Source: Candidatus Saccharimonadota bacterium (GTDB taxonomy: Bacteria; Patescibacteriota; Saccharimonadia; Saccharimonadales; Saccharimonadaceae). Taken from it: DNA of 64,000 nt. The notes under the pieces are model-generated. The model did no database searches. It was not told where the DNA came from and saw only the letters and a list, made by a program, of their open reading frames with translations. The stretch covers positions 1 to 64,000 of the forward strand of contig JAFWMR010000022.1 in NCBI GenBank assembly GCA_017513905.1. The letters are read 5' to 3'. This document shows positions 1 through 7,555 of the stretch, in pieces (the first letter of the stretch is position 1; each line of letters starts with the position of its first letter). The translations under genes were made by a program, and so were the position numbers.

Positions 1-540
1 AGCAGGAGTAGTAGTATCGGTCTTAGCACCAAAGGTAAGATCGTGAGTATTGGTCTTAGGATCTTCTGCATTAGTAGTAGCAATGACTACACCTTCAGAA
101 GCTGTGTCTGGTACTGGCATGAAGTCAGTAGAGTTAAGACTGTAACCGTAACCTGCAGTAGTAAAGTCGGTGGAAGTAATACTATCTACGCCTTCTGGAA
201 GAGTGATAGTAGGAATAGTGACTTCAGAAGAAGAACTAACGAGATCGGTAGAACTACCGTTAGTAGTCATAGTTAGTGTATAGCCAGTGTAGTTATTAGT
301 AGAAACGTTAATAGTCTCAGTACCAGAAACAAAAGAACCTGGTTCAGCAATCAGGCTTAGAGTGGAGCTTGGAGAAATAGAAAGAGTAGTAGTAGCTTCT
401 ACTCCTGGTTCGGCATGAGAGTGGGAGGGGAGGAATTGAGGAATGAGCGGAAGAGAAAGAAGAAAGATAGCTGCGACAGATAATAAAGCATAAAAAGCTT
501 TGCGTATGGTAGCGACTTTATGAAGCTGACCTAATATCAT
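1..540 (-). CDS. secreted surface protein, N-terminal part (runs off the left edge)
   Basis: An open frame reads leftwards from ATG at 540 to the window edge without a stop (180 codons seen). The N-terminus has basic residues, then a hydrophobic stretch at about residues 15-35 ending in SHSHAEPG, which looks like a signal peptide. The exported part is almost entirely Thr/Ser-rich and predicted beta: it contains NNYTGYTLTM and later HDLTFGAKTDTT, a style common in Ig-like or WxL-like surface proteins of Gram-positive-type bacteria. A TTGACA/TATAAT promoter lies about 130 bases upstream, with a strong hairpin in the leader. There is no obvious Shine-Dalgarno at the right distance, so the exact start is uncertain (TTG at about 567 is in frame). 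Function unknown; probably a surface adhesin or wall protein. Confidence 0.75.
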   Translation of the reverse strand, partial: MILGQLHKVATIRKAFYALLSVAAIFLLSLPLIPQFLPSHSHAEPGVEATTTLSISPSSTLSLIAEPGSFVSGTETINVSTNNYTGYTLTMTTNGSSTDLVSSSSEVTIPTITLPEGVDSITSTDFTTAGYGYSLNSTDFMPVPDTASEGVVIATTNAEDPKTNTHDLTFGAKTDTTTPA

Positions 541-573
541 TTGTGTGTTACTTGATGACCTTCCCAAGTTACG

Positions 574-616
574 TTTTGGCACAAAGCAATCTTAACGACA
601 TTGCTTTATGCCAAAA
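574..616. repeat. strong inverted repeat in the leader of the secreted-protein gene
   Basis: Two 17-base arms (574-590 and 600-616) pair with a single mismatch (C582/A608) around a 9-base loop. The ends of the arms are TTTTGGCA and TGCCAAAA. It lies within the predicted 5' untranslated leader of the gene starting at 540. No T-run follows outside the stem on either strand, so it is not a standard terminator. It may be an RNA regulatory or stabilising hairpin, or an operator. Confidence 0.7.
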
Positions 617-673
617 ACATATCATTTTAGCTTTTATATGTGTTTATTTATAACTCTTTACTCTACGTGTTTT

Positions 674-701
674 ATTATATTTATGTTTATTTTTGTGTCA
701 A
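674..701 (-). promoter_or_regulatory. sigma70-type promoter for the secreted-protein gene
   Basis: On the minus strand a perfect -35 TTGACA (701-696) is separated by 16 bases from a perfect -10 TATAAT (679-674). Transcription would start near 667, leaving a leader of about 130 bases before ATG 540. The region 541-846 holds this promoter, the hairpin at 574-616 and AT-rich sequence; I see no credible gene in it. Confidence 0.75.
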
Positions 702-846
702 GGTGGTTTTGCTATATTTCTGTCAAGCCGACTTTTAAAGATGCTGTTAAAGAAATCGCAATATGGCATCGGGTTGTGAAACATTCTAGTATTAAAAAGT
801 CTCAGTGTGAACAGTTCTATTTTACTGAGACAACGTATTGATAATT

Positions 847-921
847 TGGTCGGGGCTACCAGGATCGAACTGGCGACCTCACGCCCCCCAGGCGTGCGCG
901 CTACCGCTGCGCCAAGCCCCG
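847..921 (-). tRNA. tRNA-Pro (anticodon GGG)
   Basis: Full cloverleaf on the minus strand: acceptor CGGGGCT pairs with AGCCCCG, anticodon stem CACGC/GCGTG around loop CTGGGGG, T-arm GCCAG/CTGGT. Discriminator A is followed by an encoded CCA (849-847). One of three proline isoacceptors in the window. Confidence 0.95.
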
Positions 922-928
922 AAACTAC

Positions 929-945
929 GGCGGAAGCGAGAGGAT
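929..945 (-). repeat. duplicate of the tRNA-Ser 3' end
   Basis: Seventeen bases (929-945) are identical to 1055-1071, the acceptor and T-stem end of the tRNA-Ser gene, including CC of its CCA. The next T-loop bases reappear at 987-995 after an unrelated 41-base stretch, and cctctc at 992-997 could pair with gagagg at 938-943. This resembles a tRNA 3' end broken by an insertion, or an old attachment-site-like duplication. No integrase gene is near. Confidence 0.6.
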
Positions 946-1005
946 CACATGATCGAAAGCTTCACTTTCGATAACGAACCTTAGGCTCGAACCTCTCCTT
1001 CTTTT

Positions 1006-1051
1006 ACAAAAAGTCATCGCAAGTATTCCTCCGGAATACTTTCCATGACTT
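1006..1051 (-). terminator. rho-independent terminator of tRNA-Ser
   Basis: Immediately 3' of the tRNA on the minus strand is a long two-part hairpin: 1045-1051 pairs with 1011-1017, and 1033-1041 pairs with 1021-1029 around a 3-base loop. A T-run on the minus strand (1011-1007) follows. Confidence 0.8.
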
Positions 1052-1053
1052 CC

Positions 1054-1141
1054 TGGCGGAAGCGAGAGGATTCGAACCTCCGAGACCTTTCGGCCCACAC
1101 GATTTCGAGTCGTGCGCCTTCAACCACTCGGCCACGCTTCC
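1054..1141 (-). tRNA. tRNA-Ser (anticodon CGA)
   Basis: Class II tRNA with a long variable arm (GGGCCGAAAGGTCTC). Acceptor GGAAGCG/CGCTTCC, anticodon loop CTCGAAA, discriminator G and encoded CCA at 1056-1054. An extended -10 (TATGATATAAT) lies a few bases upstream of the mature 5' end. Confidence 0.95.
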
Positions 1142-1185
1142 GCGTTACATTATATCATATTTATAATGCTGTTATGACGGATAAA

Positions 1186-2274
1186 CTAAAAGCCGCCGAT
1201 ATCATCATAATCGCCAATATCTGGGCGAGCATTTGGATCATAGCGAAGATCATAGTCCTCTTCTGGGTTGCGCCCTCTTCTCTCTGGACGCAGGATACTG
1301 CGACGCTCTGGCTGGACAGGGGTATAACCTGTAGAAGATTCGCGAAGGACACCGCGACGTCTGAGCTGCTGTTCTTGATCTGAAACTGGGTTTAGGGTCG
1401 ATTCGCGGAGAACGCCACGACGTGGTTGCTCCTCCGGTAGTGTACTATATGGCTGATCGCGAAGGACACCGCGACCATTATTTCTTGCAAAATAATGACC
1501 TCCTTCTGGACCGCTCGCGGAAGGTTCACGAATTACACCGCGCGCTTTTGGCTGCTCTGGGGGAGCAATATTGGTGAATGGTTCGCGGAGAACGCCACGA
1601 CGTGGTTGCTCCTCTGGTAGTGTACTATATGGCTGATCGCGAAGGACACCGCGACCATTATTTCTTGCAAAATAATGACCTCCTTCTGGACGGTTGGCGG
1701 GAGTGGCATCTTTGTAGCGATCAGTAAAATATCTTCTTCTATCGGGTCCAGGAACAGGATTAGGATTGTGATGGTGAGGGATTATACGTTCTTCGTCGGT
1801 CTCTTCTTCAGCCCCTATTTCTAAGCCTAAACCTTCTGAATTCTTATGAAATCTGAGAAAACCTCTTCGTCGTCTAGTCTGTTTCACAGTGCGATAGCCA
1901 GGTTCAGTGCGTTCTGGAGTTACAATTTCCGCTTCAAATGAGACGGGCCTCTTAAATTCAAAATCAGGCCCGGGCTTTATTTGCCGAAATTGTTCCTCTT
2001 GCTCAGATGGAAGAAGTGGCTCATCAAAAGAACTTGACTCGGAATGATTAAGCTCGAAATCTTCTAATGGTAACTCTTGAGCGTCAAAAAGCCTGTCACC
2101 TCTTAATACCGGAAGCGATTTTTTGTCCTCGGTCTCTGCGGGCGGGAGTGTTAATTCTCCACGGTTGCTCCGCCTACGACGAGTTTCTAAAACTTTACGT
2201 CCATTTTCGGCGGTGACCGTACGATCTAGATTTGGCAGACCTTCTGTTATAGGAAATGTTTCTCGACCTTGCAT
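1186..2274 (-). CDS. repeat-rich, probably disordered protein with RGVLRE/D motifs
   Basis: A 362-residue protein with no membrane segment, signal peptide or recognisable fold. The N-terminal half is charged and low in complexity, with clusters such as RRRR. The C-terminal half carries about seven copies of a short motif, RGVLR(E/D), RGVIRE or RSILRP, separated by Pro/Glu/Gln-rich linkers, including an almost exact 60-residue duplication containing GGHYFARNNGRGVLRDQPY. It ends in an acidic, Tyr/Asp-rich tail. The -10 TATAAT ends 8 bases before ATG 2274, so the mRNA is probably leaderless. I do not recognise it. The regularly spaced motifs suggest an unfolded scaffold binding several copies of a partner or nucleic acid, but that is speculation. 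Confidence 0.7.
   Translation of the reverse strand: MQGRETFPITEGLPNLDRTVTAENGRKVLETRRRRSNRGELTLPPAETEDKKSLPVLRGDRLFDAQELPLEDFELNHSESSSFDEPLLPSEQEEQFRQIKPGPDFEFKRPVSFEAEIVTPERTEPGYRTVKQTRRRRGFLRFHKNSEGLGLEIGAEEETDEERIIPHHHNPNPVPGPDRRRYFTDRYKDATPANRPEGGHYFARNNGRGVLRDQPYSTLPEEQPRRGVLREPFTNIAPPEQPKARGVIREPSASGPEGGHYFARNNGRGVLRDQPYSTLPEEQPRRGVLRESTLNPVSDQEQQLRRRGVLRESSTGYTPVQPERRSILRPERRGRNPEEDYDLRYDPNARPDIGDYDDIGGF
1402..1691. repeat. 110-bp direct repeat, period 180 bp, inside the repeat-protein gene
   Basis: 1402-1511 and 1582-1691 are identical apart from one base (C1435 against T1615). Near-identity at the DNA level, including silent sites, points to recent duplication or gene conversion within the coding region. 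Confidence 0.9.
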
Positions 2275-2352
2275 TTGAATAAATTATAACACGCTTGTGG
2301 TTTAAAAATCAAAATAATTTTCTCTAAAATGCCCTACCATTTGAATACATTT

Positions 2353-2363
2353 TATGATATAAT
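2353..2363 (+). promoter_or_regulatory. extended -10 promoter ahead of tRNA-Arg(GCG)
   Basis: TATGATATAAT at 2353-2363, the same extended -10 seen before many genes here. Transcription would begin near 2370, about 83 bases before the mature tRNA. The leader contains a small hairpin (CACG...CGTG); I see no reading frame in it. Confidence 0.6.
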
Positions 2364-2452
2364 ACTCAGGTCACGTACACCGTGATGGACATTAATTTCT
2401 AGGTGGATGTTGTAGTGAAGGTAGATAATAATCTTTACGAAAACACCCACAT

Positions 2453-2529
2453 GTGCCCGTAGCTCAGATGGATAGAGCGTCAGCTTGCGGAGCTGAAGGT
2501 CGCACGTTCGACTCGTGTCGGGCATACCA
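2453..2529 (+). tRNA. tRNA-Arg (anticodon GCG)
   Basis: Acceptor GTGCCCG/CGGGCAT (one G-T pair), D-stem GCTC/GAGC, anticodon stem TCAGC/GCTGA around loop TTGCGGA, T-arm GCACG/CGTGT, discriminator A and encoded CCA at 2527-2529. GCG rather than ACG in the CGN family is somewhat unusual for bacteria. Confidence 0.92.
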
Positions 2530-2553
2530 TTTTAACCTAGAAGTTTAATCTAT

Positions 2554-2580
2554 AAAAAACTCTCCCCAGAGAGTTTTTTT
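2554..2580 (+). terminator. rho-independent terminator after tRNA-Arg(GCG)
   Basis: Hairpin CTCTC (2560-2564) with GAGAG (2569-2573), flanked by an A-run and followed by seven T. It could work in both directions. Confidence 0.85.
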
Positions 2581-2596
2581 GTGTTATAATGACCTC

Positions 2597-3370
2597 ATGA
2601 TGGACAACTCTAAGAACTCCCCGCAACCGAAAACCGAAACGAAAAAGAAACCTTCTGTAAAGTCTAAACTTCAGCGTATCCGGGCAAAGGCGTTGTCGAG
2701 TTACTATGGCAACCCGATTCGTGATATGAAGCTTATTTGTATTACTGGTACATCTGGCAAAGCTACAGTGGCTCATTTTGTCCATGAAATTTTGCGTGCC
2801 GCTGGGCAGCATGCTGCTGTATTAGCTTCAGATAGCCCGATAAAATTAGCAACATTACATAGATTTCTTTCTGAGGCTTGGAAGGCTGGTTCGTCTTATG
2901 TTGTTGTCACGGCTCCAGCGGATTCTCTAGAGAATAATGTCTTCTATGGTTTGCCAGTTTATATGGCAGCGATGACGGATTATCTACCATCTTCCCTTTC
3001 AGCGCCATCGGTTGAAGATTTTGCGGAGTCGGAATCAACGCTATTTAAGATGTCACCCGAAATTGTTGTCTTAAATGAAGATGATTCTAACTTTGCGTAT
3101 TTCTCCCGTTTTACTGGACGTACCGATACTTTGACTTATGGTACAACAAGGTCTTCAACTCTTCGTATTGATGGTGCGAAGCTTTATAAGAAGGGTACCG
3201 AAGCAAGTCTTTCGCTTGGATCTTCGAGGTTCTCGGTAGCAAGCTTCCTTACCGGCGAGCCAGTTGTCTCTTACATGGCCTGTGCAGCAGCAGTTGCGAC
3301 CGCTTTACATGTTGCCAATGATGTAATCGCGGACGGAATCGCAAATTATAATCCTGAAGGTATTGAATAA
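2597..3370 (+). CDS. truncated, degenerate Mur-ligase-like protein
   Basis: A 257-residue protein resembling the central ATP-binding domain of Mur ligases (MurE-like), which normally run 400-500 residues. After a basic N-terminus there is a P-loop-like ITGTSGKAT: the family pattern is GTxGKTT, so the residue after the catalytic lysine is Ala. Later YMACAAAVATALH matches the family segment NxxNxLAAxAxA. The substrate-binding and C-terminal domains are missing. The start is taken at ATG 2597 (or 2600) because a -10 TATAAT at 2585-2590 lies 6 bases upstream, implying a leaderless mRNA. dnaJ follows with its own promoter. Probably not an active ligase; it might bind a wall precursor or regulate. 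Confidence 0.75.
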   Translation: MMDNSKNSPQPKTETKKKPSVKSKLQRIRAKALSSYYGNPIRDMKLICITGTSGKATVAHFVHEILRAAGQHAAVLASDSPIKLATLHRFLSEAWKAGSSYVVVTAPADSLENNVFYGLPVYMAAMTDYLPSSLSAPSVEDFAESESTLFKMSPEIVVLNEDDSNFAYFSRFTGRTDTLTYGTTRSSTLRIDGAKLYKKGTEASLSLGSSRFSVASFLTGEPVVSYMACAAAVATALHVANDVIADGIANYNPEGIE

Positions 3371-3380
3371 TTAGAGGTAT

Positions 3381-3407
3381 TTAGCACTCTTGCTTTTTGA
3401 CTGCTAA
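3381..3407 (+). promoter_or_regulatory. CIRCE element (HrcA operator) of dnaJ
   Basis: TTAGCACTC-N9-GACTGCTAA, one base away from the consensus TTAGCACTC-N9-GAGTGCTAA. It sits just upstream of the dnaJ -10 (TATAAT, 3413-3418), where the repressor HrcA would block polymerase. Confidence 0.9.
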
Positions 3408-3424
3408 TTTTGTATAATTGGCTC

Positions 3425-4357
3425 ATGTCAAAACGCGATTACTATGAAGTGTTGGGCGTTTCTAAAAACGCCTCTGATGATGAAATAAAGAAAGCCTACC
3501 GAAAACTGGCGATTAAATATCATCCTGATAAGAATCCTGGCAACAAAGAAGCTGAGGAGAAGTTTAAGGAAGCAACCGAAGCATACGAAGTTTTGAACGA
3601 TAAGCAGAAACGCGCGCGTTATGATCAGTTCGGTCATGCTGGCGTCGGCGGGGATGCCGGCAATCCATTCGGTGGGAGTAACCCATTTGGACAGGGTGGT
3701 GCGTTTAACTTTAATGGACAAAATATCAGATTTGATTTTGGTGGTGCCGGTGGTGGACTGGACGATATTCTTGGCGATCTCTTTGGGTTCGGGGGCGGCA
3801 GCGCTAGACGCCGACGCGCGATGCGTGGACAAGATTTCGAAACGCAAGTTGTAATTGATTTTAAAGACGCCGTCTTCGGAACGACACGAGAGATTAGCGC
3901 ACCAGAGAGTGGGCATAAACTGAAGGTAAAAATTCCAGCGGGCATTGATGATGGTATGGCAATACGCCTTGCCGGCAAAGGTGGTGAAGCGCCTAAAGGC
4001 GGAGAGCCTGGAGACTTATACGTACGCATACGCGTAAAGCCTGATAAAAATCTTACGCGCGAGGGTAATATTATTCTATCTGAATCCGTAATATCGATGG
4101 TAGACGCCGCGTTGGGATGCGAGCTGGACGTTGAAACCGTAGATGGTAAGGTCACTATGAAAGTCCCAGCTGGGACACAAAGCGGAACGCCATTCCGTCT
4201 GTCTGGGCATGGTGTGCCAATGCGTGCTGATGGGGATCGTGGACCACATATTGTAACGATTATCGTGGAGACTCCAAAGAATCTATCAAAGCACCAGAAA
4301 GAACTGCTCGAAGAGTTTAGAAATCCAAAAAATAAGAAGCGTGGATTTTGGGGATAA
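3425..4357 (+). CDS. dnaJ: DnaJ/CbpA-type J-domain co-chaperone (class B, no zinc finger)
   Basis: A 310-residue Hsp40 that stimulates DnaK ATPase and delivers clients. The J-domain occupies residues 1-70 with the HPD signature (KYHPDKN). A Gly/Phe-rich linker (about 75-125) and an Arg patch (ARRRRAMRG) follow, then the two beta-sandwich client-binding domains (about 130-310). The four CxxCxGxG zinc motifs of class A DnaJ are absent, so it is CbpA/class B-like. Start ATG 3425 gives the family N-terminus [10 protein letters not shown] and lies 6 bases after the -10 TATAAT (leaderless). A CIRCE operator overlaps the promoter, matching dnaK at 34858-36744, so the two form a split heat-shock regulon. 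Confidence 0.95.
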   Translation: MSKRDYYEVLGVSKNASDDEIKKAYRKLAIKYHPDKNPGNKEAEEKFKEATEAYEVLNDKQKRARYDQFGHAGVGGDAGNPFGGSNPFGQGGAFNFNGQNIRFDFGGAGGGLDDILGDLFGFGGGSARRRRAMRGQDFETQVVIDFKDAVFGTTREISAPESGHKLKVKIPAGIDDGMAIRLAGKGGEAPKGGEPGDLYVRIRVKPDKNLTREGNIILSESVISMVDAALGCELDVETVDGKVTMKVPAGTQSGTPFRLSGHGVPMRADGDRGPHIVTIIVETPKNLSKHQKELLEEFRNPKNKKRGFWG

Positions 4358-4410
4358 TAGTTCTTAGCACTTAAGACAATCGATTAGGCACTTGGATCCG
4401 GCTTGTTTTT

Positions 4411-4442
4411 GTATGTTGTAAAAATTACAACATACTTTTTTT
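4411..4442 (+). terminator. rho-independent terminator downstream of dnaJ
   Basis: Eleven-base stem 4411-4421 with 4425-4435, 3-base loop, then a run of seven T. Confidence 0.9.
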
Positions 4443-4481
4443 CTAAGAGGTGATATACTAGTGAAAACTTGAAGGAGATTT

Positions 4482-4691
4482 ATGGAATTAATCCGGGAAA
4501 TGTTACTAAGAAACGGGCTTATCGCGAATGACGGCAGTTACCTAACCGACGCATTAGTCCGAAATGAAATATGTGTATGCGATCGACATGGCTATGTAAC
4601 ACACCGGATAGAACGCGCCTCAAATGGCGTTGATTTATTAGTGAGAAATATGAAAACGAAATTAGTTGATTGTAGATTAAAGTTTAACTAG
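4482..4691 (+). CDS. small conserved-looking hypothetical protein (69 aa)
   Basis: A short soluble protein with no membrane segment and no family I recognise. It has its own promoter-like TATACT (about 4454-4459) and a good Shine-Dalgarno (GAAGGAG, 4471-4477) close to ATG 4482, which support it as a real gene. Residues 30-60 contain a beta-rich CVCDRHGYVTHRIERASNGV segment. It stands alone between the dnaJ terminator and a minus-strand tRNA. Confidence 0.65.
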   Translation: MELIREMLLRNGLIANDGSYLTDALVRNEICVCDRHGYVTHRIERASNGVDLLVRNMKTKLVDCRLKFN

Positions 4692-4745
4692 TATGTAGAT
4701 CTTCTCGTCTTTCTTTTTTGAACCTAATAGATTTGCTCTGGTATA

Positions 4746-4766
4746 TAAAAAGCGCCTATGTGGCGC
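4746..4766 (-). terminator. rho-independent terminator of tRNA-Met
   Basis: Minus-strand hairpin GCGCC-ACATA-GGCGC (4766-4752) followed by five T, just 3' of the tRNA. Confidence 0.85.
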
Positions 4767-4781
4767 GTATTATAAACAAAC

Positions 4782-4858
4782 TGGTAGTACCGACTGGGAT
4801 CGAACCAGTGACCTTGGGCTTATGAGTCCCACGCTCTAACCATCTGAGCTACGGTACC
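4782..4858 (-). tRNA. tRNA-Met, elongator (anticodon CAT)
   Basis: Acceptor GGTACCG/CGGTACT, D-stem GCTC/GAGC, anticodon loop CTCATAA, encoded CCA at 4784-4782. The body around the anticodon (GTGGGACTCATAA) resembles elongator tRNA-Met, whereas the CAT tRNAs at 41416 and 48157 look like initiator and Ile2. Position 31-39 is an A-G mismatch closing the anticodon loop. Confidence 0.85.
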
Positions 4859-4965
4859 AAGTATCTTAAAATATACGCTTTATTTAGACTTTTGTCAATT
4901 GGCGTATCAGATTATGAAACATAGACACTTTTGTTCTTTTGGCTTGCCTATGATATAATATTATT

Positions 4966-5535
4966 ATGAAATCTTCCCTTGTTCGCATACGTCATGCGCG
5001 GTCAAAAAAGGATTTTCCATTTCTTTCGCTCGAAGAGGGCGAATATGTTGAGCTAGCAATAACTCGTTCTAAAGTAGGATTGATTATGATTTGGGTTTTC
5101 ATCATCCTCGCTATTGTATTGCTTGGCATTGTTGGAGCAAACGTCATTGGTCAAATCTCCCGTACGAATAATATTTCATCTCAGTCGATGAGGTACTTTT
5201 GGTTGTTGCTTGGAGCGCTATTTACATTTTTAATTTTATTAGGATTGGGCCTCAGTAAAGTTTATAATGACAATAAGTTGTTCGTTACCAACAAGCGCTT
5301 ATTCCATTATGATGCGCAGTCGTTGTTTGCTAAGTCAGTCAATATCGTTGACTTGTCGCGCATAGAGGACGTGTCATTTAAACAAAAGACTATTATTGAT
5401 CACGTATTTTCATTTGGTACTATCAGAATGTCCACAGTAGGTGACGAGACAACTTATACTTTTCCGTATGTCGATACCCCTAAAGACGAGATTGAAATAA
5501 TAGCGCACTTAATCCAACAATTAAAGAAGAAGTAG
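4966..5535 (+). CDS. membrane protein with bacterial PH domain
   Basis: A 189-residue protein with two transmembrane helices (about residues 39-62 and 76-98) and a cytoplasmic C-terminal domain in the style of the bacterial PH family (bPH2/DUF304): LFVTNKRLFHYDAQ, then ...IVDLSRIEDVSFKQ. Such proteins are membrane-associated with unknown ligands. The extended -10 TGATATAAT ends 6 bases before ATG 4966, so the transcript should be leaderless. The glycosyltransferase at 5542 begins 6 bases after the stop, so the two are probably co-transcribed. Confidence 0.8.
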   Translation: MKSSLVRIRHARSKKDFPFLSLEEGEYVELAITRSKVGLIMIWVFIILAIVLLGIVGANVIGQISRTNNISSQSMRYFWLLLGALFTFLILLGLGLSKVYNDNKLFVTNKRLFHYDAQSLFAKSVNIVDLSRIEDVSFKQKTIIDHVFSFGTIRMSTVGDETTYTFPYVDTPKDEIEIIAHLIQQLKKK

Positions 5536-5541
5536 CAGAAG

Positions 5542-6693
5542 ATGATTGTTGGGCAATTCTGTGATTCATATCCACCAACGCTAGATGGAGTGGCAAGGGT
5601 AACATTTTCTTATTGTGAAACTTTAGGTAAGATGGGGCACGCTGCGTATTATATAGCGCCGAAGAATCCTGATGCTCCAGAATATCCGTTTTTAAATACG
5701 ATTCTATCGCCTGGTGTCAAAATACCAACCGAGCAATGGCATGTTGGTCTCCCAGCGTTCGGATTCAAATATCGTAAGAATTTGAAAGAAATACCCTTTG
5801 ATATAGTGCACGCGCAGAGTCCATTTATTGCTGGACACGAGGCTCTTCGTATCGCCAAGAAACTTAATGTACCTCTGGTTTCGACGTTCCATTCAAAATA
5901 CTATGACGACTTTCTTCAACGTACGCATTCGAAAAAAATATCTCAGTTATTAACGAATAATCTCATCGAATTCTATAATCGATGCGATGCAGTTTGGGCA
6001 GTGAATGATGGCACAGCAAATGTGCTTCGTGAGTATGGCTTTGGCGGAAAAATTACTGTTATGGAGAATGGCACAGATCTAGAAGAGGTACCGCCGAAAA
6101 CGCTCGAGAGAATGAAGCTGCGAATTAAATATAGCAAAAATATTCCTTTACTAATATTTGTCGGACGACATAACAAACAGAAAAATATCCAGGGCGTACT
6201 TGAATCTTGCAAAATCTTGAAGGATCGAAATGTAGATTTTAGATTGGTGACTGCCGGGGATGGACCAGATTTTGATAAACTAGTAAAACTTTGTTACAAA
6301 CTAGATCTGGATGACAAGGTTCAATTCCTTGGGCATATTGACGACCGCGCAGAAATTATGGCGCTCTATTCGCTTGCTGATTTGCTGGTTTTCCCAAGTT
6401 TATACGATAATGCGCCTATGGTTTTACGCGAGGCGGCCGCAATGGGTACACCGGGATTATTGGTGTCAGGGTCAACTTCGGCTGAAAACTTAGTTGATGG
6501 CAAGAACGCCTTAATAGCAGCCAACGACTCGCCTGAGGCTATTGCAGGCAGAATTCAAAATGGGCTAACCATACTTAAGGAAGTCGGGGCAAACGCGCAA
6601 AAAACTATCCCAGTTTCATGGGATAGAATCATGGAGAAAGTCATAGATGAATATACGGCGCTTATCCGCGAAAAGCAGAGTCGCATTCGCTAA
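5542..6693 (+). CDS. GT4-family glycosyltransferase
   Basis: A 383-residue GT-B enzyme of family GT4, which transfers sugar from a nucleotide donor. The N-terminal acceptor domain begins FCDSYPPTLDGVARV with the Gly-containing loop typical of MgtA/PimB-like lipid glycosyltransferases. The C-terminal donor domain has LIFVGRHNKQKN and the EX7E-type region PSLYDNAPMVLREAAAMG. It is cytosolic or membrane-peripheral. It follows the PH-domain protein by 6 bases with only a weak ribosome site, so translation is probably coupled. Likely role: glycolipid or wall-glycan synthesis; the substrate cannot be read from sequence. Confidence 0.88.
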   Translation: MIVGQFCDSYPPTLDGVARVTFSYCETLGKMGHAAYYIAPKNPDAPEYPFLNTILSPGVKIPTEQWHVGLPAFGFKYRKNLKEIPFDIVHAQSPFIAGHEALRIAKKLNVPLVSTFHSKYYDDFLQRTHSKKISQLLTNNLIEFYNRCDAVWAVNDGTANVLREYGFGGKITVMENGTDLEEVPPKTLERMKLRIKYSKNIPLLIFVGRHNKQKNIQGVLESCKILKDRNVDFRLVTAGDGPDFDKLVKLCYKLDLDDKVQFLGHIDDRAEIMALYSLADLLVFPSLYDNAPMVLREAAAMGTPGLLVSGSTSAENLVDGKNALIAANDSPEAIAGRIQNGLTILKEVGANAQKTIPVSWDRIMEKVIDEYTALIREKQSRIR

Positions 6694-6730
6694 CAGAACG
6701 CCTTACTAGGGTTTATGATATAATGGGGGC

Positions 6731-7555
6731 ATGACTGAGAAGAAGAAAAAAGCAAAAAAGACCGTAGGCAAAACGGAGCCGAAAGAACAATCCGCTAAAG
6801 ACCCTAACCCAGACCATGCCGTTATTGCTGATTATAATGGCTATGATTACAAGAAGATTTTCTGGGAAGATGGTAAACGTGATTACGAAGATCTATGTGA
6901 CAGATTAGCAGTAAGAAAATTATTACCAGACACGATGGATGATTTTGTTGATATTGCTGGTGGATACGGTCGTCTTACTGATGAGTATATATCACGTGCA
7001 AAGAATTCAACCATATTCGATTATTCTAAAACTGAATTGGCCGATGCGAAGAAAACATATGGCGATAGAATCACAACTAAAGAAGGCGACATTTATAACC
7101 TTCCGTTTAAGGATGAAACTTTCGATGGCCTGATGATGGTGCGCGCAACACATCATTTCAAAGATATGCCAAAAGTGATTGAAGAGTTATACAGGGTAAT
7201 GAAGCCTGGTGGAGTCGCAGTAATAGAAATTGCCAGCAAAAAGACTTTGCCAAAGATGTTTAGATATTGGTTCCGCAAGTCAGATATTAATCCTTTTTCG
7301 AAAGAGCCTTCGTATTTGAAAGAGCTCGAGATGTACAATTATCATCCAAAATATATGGAAGATTTGTTCAAAAAACAAGGATTCAAAATTTTGAAAGTGT
7401 TATCGGTGTCGAACTTTCGTTCGCCTAAGCTTAAGAAAATGTTCGGCACAAAATTCTTAGGTAGGTTAGAGAAGGTTGCTCAACCTACGTTAGCGCCAAT
7501 CCGCTTTGCTCCATCAATTTATTATAAGTTGGAGAAGACTCCGAAAAATGCTTGA
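6731..7555 (+). CDS. class I SAM-dependent methyltransferase
   Basis: A 274-residue protein of the Methyltransf_11 type. A Lys-rich N-terminal tail of about 35 residues precedes the Rossmann domain, with motif I DIAGGYGRLT and later GDIYNLPFKDETFDG, then the post-core ELYRVMKPGGVAVIE. The substrate is unknown. The extended -10 TGATATAAT (TATAAT 6719-6724) lies 6 bases before ATG, so the mRNA is probably leaderless. murI overlaps its 3' end by 8 bases, so the two form an operon. Confidence 0.85.
   Translation: MTEKKKKAKKTVGKTEPKEQSAKDPNPDHAVIADYNGYDYKKIFWEDGKRDYEDLCDRLAVRKLLPDTMDDFVDIAGGYGRLTDEYISRAKNSTIFDYSKTELADAKKTYGDRITTKEGDIYNLPFKDETFDGLMMVRATHHFKDMPKVIEELYRVMKPGGVAVIEIASKKTLPKMFRYWFRKSDINPFSKEPSYLKELEMYNYHPKYMEDLFKKQGFKILKVLSVSNFRSPKLKKMFGTKFLGRLEKVAQPTLAPIRFAPSIYYKLEKTPKNA

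Noticed and set aside
608-841. Plus-strand 77-codon frame rich in Phe and Tyr
   Set aside because: It lies in AT-rich leader and promoter DNA of a minus-strand gene, starts inside the hairpin, has no ribosome site or -10 at the right spacing, and has erratic composition.
1045-1383. Plus-strand frame of 112 codons across tRNA-Ser
   Set aside because: It reads through the antisense of the tRNA and of the repeat-protein gene; no start signals.
1402-1691. Direct repeats as a CRISPR-like array
   Set aside because: Only two 110-bp copies, in frame inside a coding gene, with no spacers or cas genes.
2370-2452. Leader before tRNA-Arg(GCG) as a riboswitch or small RNA gene
   Set aside because: Only a very small hairpin is evident and no known motif was recognised; it is most simply a tRNA precursor leader.
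3634-4155. Long minus-strand frame opposite dnaJ
   Set aside because: Pro/Ser-rich shadow of a highly conserved gene; no promoter or ribosome site.
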